Source of the DNA: Hyaloperonospora brassicae
Lineage: Eukaryota > Oomycota > Peronosporomycetes > Peronosporales > Peronosporaceae
Length of the DNA stretch: 64,000 nucleotides
Assembly (NCBI GenBank): GCA_947650285.1
Contig: CANTFL010001471.1
Location: 186,001 to 250,000, forward strand
Reading direction: 5' to 3'
The position numbers were made by a program, and so were the translations under genes. Positions 39,170 through 49,536 of the stretch are shown here, in pieces; the stretch's first letter is position 1, and every line of letters begins with the position of its first letter. Below the pieces are notes generated by a model. The model had not been told where the DNA came from and made no database searches. It saw only the letters and a program-made list of their open reading frames with translations.

Positions 39170-39808
39170 CACGATCTTCGAGTCTGCGCTCTGAAGAACG
39201 TGGGTTGCGTATGGGTAACGATGTCCCGTGCGTATTCAACAAATCAGTTCAAGTAGTTTGTAATGAATTTTGCTGCCACTCCTTCGGATATCGGTTCGAT
39301 CGTCGGAGTAAGGAAATGGGGAGGCAGCGATACTCTTGCTATGGCAGCATCTTTCCTCCGACGCGCGATCTATGTCTTCCATGAGACGGAGGAGGCTTCG
39401 GGTCCTCTATGCGGACTAAAATACCGTCCCGCAGTCGTACCGAAGAACAACATGGCTGTGGAGACAGCTAGCGAGCATCTTCTTTCTTTAGTGGACTTTC
39501 TGAACGCAATGCAGACAACCAAATTGGATCCCACTCAGACCTACCCATTGGTCCTGCGACTGGACGGCCGACATCGCTCAGCGCTGCTTCATTATTATTG
39601 TAAAGCCGGGCTTCCAGACCTTGTCGATGACACGATCGACCTCCGACATCACCCAAAGCTAATCCTTATTAGATTCTTCGCAACCCAAGAAGACGGAGTT
39701 TATACAAACCAACGCGCTCACGTCGGCCCATTCTTCCGATCAGCCTGCTTCAGCTCCCACGACTCGAGACCTCTGGCCTGTGGTATCTACCGACCGTCCA
39801 GTACCTAG
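39170..39808 (+). pseudogene. OTU-like cysteine protease segment within the LINE
   Basis: An open frame starts at an ATG at 39263 and runs 181 codons. Residues 10-40 read SIVGVRKWGGSDTLAMAASF then LRRAIYVFHE, which matches the OTU signature in which a WGG(x)xEL turn is followed by an Ala-rich helix and an (I/V)xV(F/V) strand. Residues 105-114 read LRLDGRHRSALLHY, close to the OTU strand that carries the catalytic His (hxLxxxxHYxAL), with Tyr changed to Arg. The preceding 90 bases in another frame (ALKNVGCVWVTMSRAYSTNQ) could be the helix between the Cys box and WGG. The DGxC nucleophile box was not found, so the protease is dead or starts in a lost part. OTU-type proteases are known in some non-LTR elements, which supports the placement. 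Confidence 0.55.
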
Positions 39809-41539
39809 TGGGTCACACCAACTTATCGTCTACTGAGTGCGCAGTACGACGCCCCGTATCCATCTGCTAATGAGACGCGGAAGCGGGGTCATGATAACGG
39901 GCAGACGGGATGTGCCCTCGAGAGCACTATGGGGTGTAAGAGACACATTGCATTTCCTATGAAAGATGCGAACAGTGGCAACGCCATTGGCTTCGTCGTG
40001 ATCACGAATTTGGACGGGCGTATTGACCGAGACGAATGACCGGCGGTTTGATAGGCTCGTATTCCAGCATGACCAGCAACAGCTACGACATGATATCCAG
40101 CGGCTTACAGCCCGTCGAAACCTACGGTCAAAACAGCTCAACAAGATTCATCTATTCTTCTTCACCATGTTTGCCGGTTTGTTTTCCCTGCAGAGCTCCT
40201 CAACAGCCTTGACGTCCAAGAACTGGTTCATTGGACGGCGCGTTGGCGCCAAAAGTGTCTTCTACTTATCGTCAAATGTTGACTGAGCTTGCCGTTCAAA
40301 TATGGCTGTTTCAAGGGATATAAAGCACTATGCACCGGTCTCCTTATCATGTTTACCTCCTCTTATCGATAAGGCTGATGATTGGTGCCGTATGCGTGCA
40401 TGAGTTTATGCGGCAGATGAAATCTTAGAGCCATGTCGCCTTCGCAAAAGAGTTAGAATCAGGGCATCACTCAGTGTGCTTCGTTTCATTCGAAATAGAT
40501 ACAGCGATTATAGCGGATGGGATCGATGCTATACCCTCAACCTCTGTTAAAGTCCTTTGGCACCTGGAGATTGTCGAAAAAAACGCCTCCTTCAAGGCTT
40601 CCTGTAACCCGAGAAGCGATCAGCAGGTCGACTAGCGGCCGGTGGCCTACTTCTTCTGTTAAATTGATCGAAGGAAGGAACTAAAAGCAGATGTGATCCC
40701 TTGAGTGTGTTTTCACAACTGAAATAAGATTATACAAACACGATGCACCTCGGCTACTCCTGATGGTGCATCACTAACTACTTCCTACTACAAGAACAAC
40801 CGCCACTATCTTCACACGGGCCCTGTCGCCTTCCACCTTTCGTTTTAACCCCGTCGCCGCTTGCCCAATATTCCAACGGTCGTCTTGGCTCATACGACCA
40901 ACTGTCGTCTTCAACATCCAACTTGCAACTCGAAGTTCAACATCTTCTAATCCGCAAAAAAAACAGCCGGGGATTAACAGATTTTACATTAGTAAGGGCA
41001 TATTCATTGATATGATCGCACTCAGTTTCGAAATGACGATCTTTGTGACGCTAAAGAATTCGGGTGTCATGCATTACTCTCTATTTTGACATGGAGGGGA
41101 TCCGACCACTGCTCTTATGTTTATTTTTATTGATCGTTTATCACAAACGTTACGCAATATGTACGTGTAATTGAAAAATGTGAGGGCTGGCTACATGTCT
41201 GCTTGGCGCAGTCTGTCTGGCCGTAAACAACCTAATATTTAATTGCCTTAAGTAACTCACGTCAACCGCCCAGACGAAGCGAAGTAGTTAAGTTATAGTG
41301 GAGAAAATGTTTAAGGTAAACTCTGCAACTATGACCCCCCTGCTTTCGTATTGTAGCACTAGTTTAGCACGAGTAGGAGGCGTAGATAATTTGATGACTT
41401 ATACATCCTCTCTGCAAGCTGCTGCGTGGCGCCCAAATCTGTGGAGTACACGTGCCGTATCTGTTTTGATCGCAGGAATCGTCCTAAATAACATTAACGC
41501 ATTCTACCTACGGAACAAGCGATAATTTCGTAATTGATT

Positions 41540-41640
41540 CGTATCTAATTAAAACTTCCCCATCAATGAATCCCTGTTAATCGGGGATTTCAATTGTGTG
41601 CAATGACCGGTGCTGGATTGCCTTTCTCATGAACATTTCA
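41540..41640 (+). pseudogene. AP-endonuclease motif of the LINE, decayed
   Basis: The plus strand reads INESLLIGDFNCVQ, a stop, then PVLDCLS. This is the conserved late strand of APE-type LINE endonucleases, usually (I/L)xGGDFNxVxxxxxDR. The Gly before GDFN is gone. The upstream Asn, Glu and Asp boxes and the downstream SDHxP box could not be located with confidence among the frameshifts. Confidence 0.6.
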
Positions 41641-43429
41641 AAGATTGGAAAGCTCTGCAATCGACTGACCCATCGACATTTTCGAGTAGACCAACTCGTG
41701 GATACTTATCACCCACGCTGACGATGAGAATGTTGTCGATCTAATCGACCAATTCCCGTATGGGAGGAGAAACAGCCAGCCGGATTGCTTTTACATCCGG
41801 ATGACATGGGCTTCTGTTGTGTGGGTGACGGTGGGACCACCACCTCAGCAAAGTGACCACCAAGACGTGGAACTACATTAACTAGTGCTTGGGAGGACCA
41901 AGAATTCGACTCTTAGTCAATCGATGTAGTATCCAATTCGGATAGGTCAACTTGAACGGGTAATTAAAGAGATTCTCGATATGATGGACGATTGAGCAGT
42001 TGGCCAGAAACCTTCTGTGCGTCAATGGGACGCTGATGTTTTTAATGTGTAAAAGGTAAATCGCATCCGTCAGTAAATAAAACGACAAAGTTGATCTAGA
42101 CACAAAGGACATAATCTGCAGCGGTAACGGCGCCAATTTAATACCATAAACCAGTGGGTTAACGAGTCTATGAAGGTACAACGCCAAGAGCACCTGGTTT
42201 GCCTGGTCCAAACACTTAAACGGAATGCTTTCCGTCTTTGCTGGTGTGGTGTAGAGAATTTCCGGACGTTTATTCCTCACTTTTGACTTGATTATAGGAG
42301 TGGTGAACTCGACGAGAGAAATCGGAGGGCACAGAAGTCAAAGAGCCAAGACTCGACGAACCAAGCCTCGACGAGCCAGAACTCGACGAGGGAGCAAGAT
42401 GAGGACCAGTCCACCCCTCGTGCTATTAATATGGGACGACAAGGGGGATGAAAGGGATCCACTCAAATGTTCTTTTTGCAATCAGGGATATAAAAGGAGA
42501 TAATCAATACAGAGCAGAATTTTCAAGTCCAATACACGTGTGCAATTTTAGGGTAAGTCCCTGTGTGGGATGGATAATTCCTGTTGTTGAGTCCCGAGGA
42601 GCATAAGTTGGAGAGGTCTCGATTGAAGCGCCAGGAGTTAAGTCGGCCCGGGGTGGGTATTACTCGCTTCAAGCAAAAGACAAGTCTTGCCGCACGGCGA
42701 GTCGGTGACCCAATAGACGGCACCGCTTTAGGTCTCGTCGCACGGCAACATGGTGACCCAATAGACGATACCGGTTTAAGAATCGCGAACGGCGAGTCAG
42801 TGACCCAATACACGGCACTGTCCAAAGACTTGTCGAGCGACGAGCCGGTGGGTCATTAACCAAGGCCACCGTAAGTCTTCTAGTCGGGCGTATACTGCGC
42901 CTGGTGACCTGTAAAAGCATGATAACACCGACTTCTAATATTAGTACGAGTTCGCAGGATTAAGGAACGAAAACTGCTGAGCTTAGGAAGTATTCTGGAA
43001 AAAAGCGTGTGAGTGGTTGGAGGTATCTAGCTGGGCGAGAGCCACAACTGAACCCGAACCAGCGAACCGCGAAGGGTATATACCCGACGTCCAATCCCAA
43101 TGTGCCTACTATCTCGGCAATTGTTGTGTTGTTACTTTAAGACTGTATTGTCATAGATATGAGCAATTACTATACCACACTGGTCCTACAAGCGAGTGGC
43201 GGATTGGAAACGCGACTAAACAGTAACAGCGATTGCAAACACTCACGGGTCGGCAATCTCCAGGAATTTGACCATCGCCCCAAGATTGATAAGGTATGAT
43301 CGCCTGTTCTTAGCGAGGAGTACCGCATTGAGTCTCTCGCGTCTCTATCGACAGCGATGAGAAAATTTGTGGAGTTTCCGGAACCACGCTTGCTAACATC
43401 TTCTTATACTTGCGTGCTGTTGCTTTAAG

Positions 43430-44530
43430 TTAATGAAGCGAACGTTCTACAAGCTATTAAAGATCTCAGCAGGCACAAAAGTGCAGGTTTGGGTAGTCTG
43501 AATACCGACTTCTACATCGATACGTCTTCATTAATGGTTACGGCTTTGGTGAAAGTGAACAATCAAATTTCGGACGGTGCAAACATGCCTCCTTCATTTT
43601 TAAAGTTTTTAATGATTACGTTAAGCTAATAGGGGGATTCGCCGAATGCATTATATTATCAGCCGATCTCTTTGCTGCAAACCAGTTGTAAGATCGTTGC
43701 AAAAGCTTTGGGTACTCGTATGCAGCGGGTATCACTCACTTTAATTGGTAACTCACAACTAGGGTCTGCTCGTGCATGTCAAATGTTTAAGCTTTTCATT
43801 ATGATGGTGGCGCAAATCGCGTCATTACACGAAGAAACTGAGCTTCCCGCAAGCTCAATCCAAGTATTTCGTCTTTTGAGCGTTTGAAAGGCGTACAACG
43901 CTGTGGTCCGGTAGTTTCGGTATGAGGCTCTCCATCGCTTTTGTTTTGAAATCCAATTCGATTAACTAATTATCAGGATGCATTCTGGGATGACCTCGCG
44001 ATTTATGATCAATGGCGAACTGCCCGAACCTTTTTTAGTCAAGTCCGTAATTTAACAAGGTTGTCCCTTAGAACACGTGCTGTTTCTCGTTGCAGTGGGG
44101 TTGCTCGCCTTAGCTAATTAGCAGGATCCGGACATTCGAGGCTAACAGTGCCATGAGTATCGGGTAAAAAGCATTTTCTTGGATTTTGTTAATGATTCTA
44201 CAATATTTCTGGCGCGGGAGAATCATTGGCGCCAGCTCTACGCATTGTTAATCATTTTTGGGAACCATCTGGTCCCCGAGCACAGCCGGCCGAGCGTAAA
44301 TTGATATTTCTAAGCACATCATCACGGCTGCAGAGGGTTCAAGGAATATCAGTGCTACAATTAGTGGAGACGATGCGTTACCTTGGTTACGGGTAGGCAC
44401 TGAAGAGTCGCTCAATCCTGATTGGGCTATTCTTAGTCGCAATATTCACCGGCGGCTTCTCACTGCCACCAAAGTTGCAACTAGTGTGCAAAATCGAGTC
44501 ATCATTCTTAAGAAGATTGTCTTGCCAGCC
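43430..44530 (+). pseudogene. LINE reverse transcriptase, decayed
   Basis: The blocks appear in the right order: NEANVLQAIKDLSRHKSAGL (fingers, K(S/A)(A/P)G box); ISDGANMPPSFL; LQTSCKIVAKALGTRMQRV with LTLIGNSQLGSARACQM (normally YKxxxKxLxxRxxxxLxxLIxxxQxGFVxGRxM); ASLHEETELPASSI; KGVQRC/RKAYNAVV in alternate frames (normally DFxKAYDxV); RFMINGELPEPFLVKSVI, a stop, then QGCPLEHVLFLVAV (normally GxRQGCPLSPLLF); and DFVNDSTIF at 44182-44208. The catalytic FxDD is now FVND. YLGYG with an altered following helix ends the domain. At least six stops or frameshifts make it inactive. Confidence 0.85.
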
Positions 44531-44929
44531 GTCTGCTTTACCGCGGCTTTTTGAAGTTACGATTTGGGCGCAGATAGATTGACGAAGTTGTACACGATAT
44601 TATTATGGTCCCATGCTACGGGCACCGATGTAAGACGTCACAAGGTCGATCCGGGTCTTCTCGTAACATTGGAACAAGAATGTTGAGTCGGTCTAGCATC
44701 CTTCGAAGTAGATATTAAAACGCAGCTTACCAAACATGCGCTCATGTGGCTTACGCAAGCAGCATACAAGTAGGTGTTTTGCCGGGAGAACCTTAAACTA
44801 TCGTGCAACCGGTTCTTTATCTGTATTACCCGCTGCGCTGTATCCTGATAATCATGCTGAGGCATTTGAGGTCCGACGTCCATTGCTTGGTCAACTGGTG
44901 CTCGAACTTAATTACTTTTATCGCCTACG

Positions 44930-46482
44930 CCCGACCAAGATTTGGTTTTACGAGCCCGGTCAACAGCGCGTTATGTACGCCTGTTAGATGGGGCCATCCG
45001 TTGGTGGGAAGGTCAGGAGTGGGTTATATCATACCACCACGCTTCCTCCGACCCTCTCGTAGCCGCTTATTGTCGGCACAGGATTCTACTAATCTATAAA
45101 GCCGTTTCTACTGGCACGACAACCCCTGGATTCTGGACTATACGGGAAAGCGACTTGCACGATCCCGATTCGACGGGATCCTGTCCTGCCCAATATGCGA
45201 GCTTCAGGTACAACGGACCGGGCCTAATAAGTTTGTCCAAACCTTTCCGGACTAAAGCGCATAACCCCCGAGGAAAATGCACCCGAATTTACGTAAATAG
45301 GCTATCACGCTCCTGATCGCGTCTCATTGTATCCCCATTAAAACGGGTTTTCTAGAACCAAAGATTTTCTAACGCCATCCACCGCCACTTCGGTACAGGC
45401 ATCAGTGGACGCGCGTGAGCACAAATCTACTTGTTGGAACACTCTAGACATCACTCCACATGATGCATCCGCGATTCGGCTTCATCAAGGTTTCAATGGT
45501 TTACATTGGTATCTGCACGGTGGTCTACCGGAATTTAACTGATCTACCGAGTGCGAGTCAAATCGCTGGGAAATCAAACTACGCAGGGGACGGGTATTTC
45601 TAGCTCATCCACTGCTTCATCGGTATGGTCGGAATTTGCCTTAGACTATCTACAATGCACATATATATAAGTCGCTTATACGTCAGTCATTCACGCTGCA
45701 TAAGCGAATGCTTGGCTCGATCGTTTTACTTTGGGGCCCGCCCCGATTGTTGGCAAATTGCTGCGGCAAAGCAACAGATATCTCATATGTGTAATCACGC
45801 TAGTGGACTTTCTGAGTATCAAGTGTGGACTTGATATCATGTCGCAACCAAGCATCTCACCCTGTACTACACTAATCGGGCCGTGAATAATTGTTGAATG
45901 AAGTTATCGCAATGTGCGGGGTGCAAAGAGACATCACAACACATTTATGGGAACGTCCTCATCTTATGCATGCTGGCAACAATTGATACGCCACTGGACA
46001 GTTGAGACTGAGATGGCTCAGGTGGATACAAACCACTTGCGCCACTGTGAAAATTGCCAAGCTCCTCCGGCTCCAAACCGCCTACCATAACGGCTACAGA
46101 AACATTTTCAGGAGGATTTCATGATCGCAGAAACGGAGTTCAAACGCATTTGGTTCATGTTAGGTTACATTTTCCAAGCTCACATATCGTCAGAGCATCA
46201 TGCGGCGGTGTTCTTGGGAAAACTGTTATCCACTGCATTAATATCATCCAAATTTTGGGTATTCAGTCTTCGCTAGCTCAAAGCCGTAGCGATTCGCGAA
46301 CATCGCTCCGCGGCTACGGCAGTTTCGGATCCCGTCTTTGCGCGTGTATTGCATTGGTCAATTAAGATCCACGCGGGCACCCGCCTCCCGCGGATCTCCG
46401 CCACGATACGTTGCCACATTCGGCGCTCACAGCTTGGTTCAGGACTTTTCAGACATCTTGCACAACATAAATTTAAATAGAT
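44930..46482 (+). pseudogene. LINE carboxy-terminal region, decayed
   Basis: One frame (44942-45316) reads LLDGAIRWWEGQEWVISYHH, then TPGFWTIRESDLHDPDSTGS and YNGPGLISLSKPFRTKAHNP. After a frameshift, CWNTLDITPHDASAIRLHQG and FNGLHWYLHGGLPEFN follow to 45.6 kb. From about 45.98 kb a Cys/His-containing stretch (TNHLRHCENCQAPPAP) precedes SALISSKFWVFSLR-like and HWSIKIHAGTRLPRISATIR sequence, ending at a TAG near 46480. The region lies where LINE carboxy-terminal zinc-knuckle and RNase-H-like parts are expected. Its exact domain identity is unknown to me. Confidence 0.6.
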
Positions 46483-48127
46483 GACCATGAAACTCCTTCT
46501 TCTGAAAGCACATCTCGTGATCACATTGTGCTGTTGATTCTGACAAAAAGTTGTTGGTGCGTAGAATTGGAAGTATTTGTTGAACTTAATACCTTCCCTA
46601 ATCAATACACTTTTGAATGCGGGTCGTTGCATTTGTGCGCTTGGCCTGTTTGAATATGTTGTCGATTTAAAAGTTTCACTGAAGTGATTAGCTTGATGAG
46701 CCGTTGCTTTTGCTTTGAATGACATCGACGCTTTCCCAAAACATAATCCTTTGTCATAAACAAGCTCGGAGGCTAGTATTGGCTATCAATGTAATACACC
46801 GATACGTGGGTTCGACCATCAAGCGAAACGTTCTAGAGAGGAGACAGCGCCATTTATAACCATTGAATCGACACCAAGACGAACGAGGGGGAGACGACAA
46901 GGACCAACAAGTGATACTGATTGTAAGGACGCTTGTCAAGTCGAAGAGGTGAATCCAATATGATTGACCTTCATGCCTCACAGCATGATGATACGGCTGA
47001 GCCTGCATTCACGAAATGGCCCGCTTGTGTCTTCACCTTGTCTTTGACTACCAACCAAAAATTGTTCTGTTTGGCAACGAAGTCACCTGGTCTTGTTTCG
47101 GAACTGGTAACTACCCCTATTCACTATAATCAACACATGCAGTTTGATCCATATCGAAGATAAAATAGCAGCTTTGGCAACTATATTTCTGGCGTACCCC
47201 GGCGTTAGATATGAGTACGATTCTCACTAAGGTTTTTCAGGTAAGACTTTGCGATGTATACAATACTTGCGCTATCTACAATACATTGTGGTATGATACG
47301 ACGCACTGAGTTGACGTCTTGTGTGCATTTACACGTTGGTATTACTGACTGTTTATGTGTAGATTGGAAGGTCAGATGTGGTGATTTAAACCGTTAACAT
47401 ATGCAATTGAATATGAAAGGAAACCTAGCTTTGCATTTCCCGTCAACGACAACACTAAGCATGCCTTTTTAGATGCTTAGTGCTTGCTTTCCATTTTTCC
47501 TTTGTAATACTCCAAAATACTATTATGCATCTTGGGCGATGAAAGCAAAGCCGTCAACACGAGGTAGCTGGGAGAAACGTGAATTGAATCCGAGCAACTT
47601 GAAGATTAGTTTTTTTACGAACTGTCGTACGAAAGTTGTTATATACTATAAAAGTTGTAATAGGTAAAACTTTTGTACTGCTGTCAGAATTATCGCTGAC
47701 TATGTGCGGCGATGCGTCTACAGAGGGCAAGATAAAATGTAGCAGATGTATATGACTAACTATAGCCGTAGAAAGGTACCGCAAATCTGACAAGAATTTT
47801 AGCCACCAGTCTTTCAGTATTGCGGACATGACGCAGAAGTTGCGAGTGCCTTCTCGAGATGCAGCTGGCTTTGGTGTGGGACCCCTCGAGTCTATTAAGG
47901 AAAAATCAAATGGGGTCGTACGTAATCAGAATGATGACAAACACTGGTCGTACGTAATCAGAATGACGACGAACTTGTAGACTAAAATTGGCCACCACGA
48001 GTCGATACAAACAAGGTTTGAATGGCATAGTTACACTTAGGATCTTGTTCATCCTAAAGAATCGCTAAGAGTTGGATTGATGTGAGTCCGAGAGCACTTA
48101 TGATGCCTTGATCATACATCGAAAGAT
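46483..48127. other. gene-free sequence downstream of the LINE
   Basis: Short frames only. It contains the 32-bp direct repeat at 47914-47977, listed separately. Nothing else could be supported. Confidence 0.5.
47914..47977. repeat. 32-bp direct repeat, two copies
   Basis: The string ggtcgtacgtaatcagaatga occurs at 47914-47934 and again at 47946-47966, with two or three differences in the remaining part of each 32-bp unit. No element boundary was recognised next to it. Confidence 0.8.
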
Positions 48128-49240
48128 TTGTCGCAATATTCACGATCATTTATGATACCATATGAATCCAGATTTTCTTTCGGTGAGTTTCGCTGGATGA
48201 AAAGGTCAAATGGCGGGTCAATTTACATGACGCCGATCGGAACCTCACTCGATGGTAATATTTCAGATCGATGGAAGCTGTCTCGAACATGTCGCACACA
48301 AGGACGAATTAATGCATATGATCCAGTGATCGAGGATGACCAAAACGGTAGGAATGTAGGTCGCGATGTTGGTGCAGCAGCTGTTATCGAACAGCAAAAC
48401 TGTCAAAGCGGCGGTGCGAATGGACATGCCACCAAGCGAGAGTGACCGGATTCATTCAAGGCAAAGAAGCTCGCAGTGTAATTGACCAAGAACAAGCGCT
48501 TCGCACAGGATTCTGTGTATATGGAAACAACTGCGACGGTACGCGCTGCTCTCACCGCGTCTGACCGATCATATGGATGCTGGACGCCAGAGCAAGTCGT
48601 CAACTCGCTAGAGATGTGATACTACTTTATGATGCAGTGGAATGCATCGATAGTAATGAGCTCACTTCCCGAGAGAAGTTATGTTGCATGTATCTGAGTT
48701 GTTAGGGTCTTTCTCGAGACGCACGTTGAAAGTGAGACTAGCAAAATCACATTTGTCCGAGTCTATTACGCCCTTTTGCTGATTCAGCCAAGACCTTCGA
48801 CTTACCTCATACAGCAGGCATAGAAGATCGGTTGCAAAGTCGCGGACACCGACGAAGGCGTGGAAATGGTGAATCTTGGCCAGGTTGCGCTTACATTTCG
48901 GATTGGGAACGACGTCGTTGAAAAGGACGAAGCTGTGACCCGATCGACAGACACGTTAGTCTAATATACTTCGCACGACGTGTAAGATCGATACTAGATG
49001 CGTATGACAAATGGACGTTATCAGAGGTGATGCAAACCAGAATGATTACAGGTGCCGCGGAATGACGGACAGCGACTCTTTACACATCAGGACGGGGTGA
49101 GTGGCTGCTTAACGAACGACGTCGATGATTACAAACAGGCAGATCCACATTCGTTCGTTGTGCCATATTCGTCTTCAGATATCTTCGACGACCGAACACT
49201 GTGCTGCAATCGCTCCTCCTCTGCCGATCAAAGTTACGGG
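48128..49240 (+). pseudogene. decayed protein-coding sequence of unknown family
   Basis: A plus-strand frame of 105 codons (48128-48445, including GRINAYDPVIEDDQNGRNVG) is followed in another frame by TGFIQGKEARSVIDQEQALR and CVYGNNCDGTRCSH (Cys codons 48514, 48532 and 48547; a His codon follows). After further stops come DAYDKWTLSEVMQTRMITGA and RPNTVLQSLLLCRSK. The continuity of protein-like sequence over about 1 kb with stops and frame changes suggests a dead gene or gag-like ORF with a small Cys/His cluster. It ends about 300 bp before the first active gene of the gene-rich block. Confidence 0.4.
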
Positions 49241-49536
49241 TAGGTAACATATTGCTGTGTCAACATTTTCAATGGCTTTACAGAAAATGGAGCGACTGAG
49301 AATGGATGAGCGCTTCTGTTCAGTCTTCACTAATTCTCGATTGCTTTCGCTAAACGAGAAGTCAGGTTCACATTTTGGTTCAGCCCAGCAACATAACGTG
49401 TTTTATCCACTTCTTGCGTTGCCCGGAGCGCAACTCCGAGGTAAAAACACGAAAATAGCCATTCGCAGTGCGTAGCAATCACTGACCTCTGCCAGCATAT
49501 CATAGACGAGCTCGCTGCTTTCTACACAACTGCGGT

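Larger units (their letters stand above)
36788..46482 (+). mobile_element. decayed non-LTR retrotransposon (LINE), about 9.7 kb
   Basis: Five blocks of degraded coding sequence lie in the same orientation and in the order expected of a LINE: a gag-like first open reading frame (36.8-38.8 kb), an OTU-protease-like segment (39.2-39.8 kb), an AP-endonuclease relic (41.5-41.6 kb), a reverse transcriptase (43.4-44.5 kb) and a carboxy-terminal region (44.9-46.48 kb). Every block has several stops and frameshifts. Both ends are inferred from where protein-like reading begins and stops. I found no poly-A tail or target duplication, so the true boundaries are uncertain, and secondary insertions inside cannot be excluded. 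Confidence 0.7.

Noticed and set aside
46273..46725. 150-codon minus-strand reading frame
   Set aside because: It overlaps the readable carboxy-terminal remnant of the plus-strand LINE in antisense and has no protein family features.
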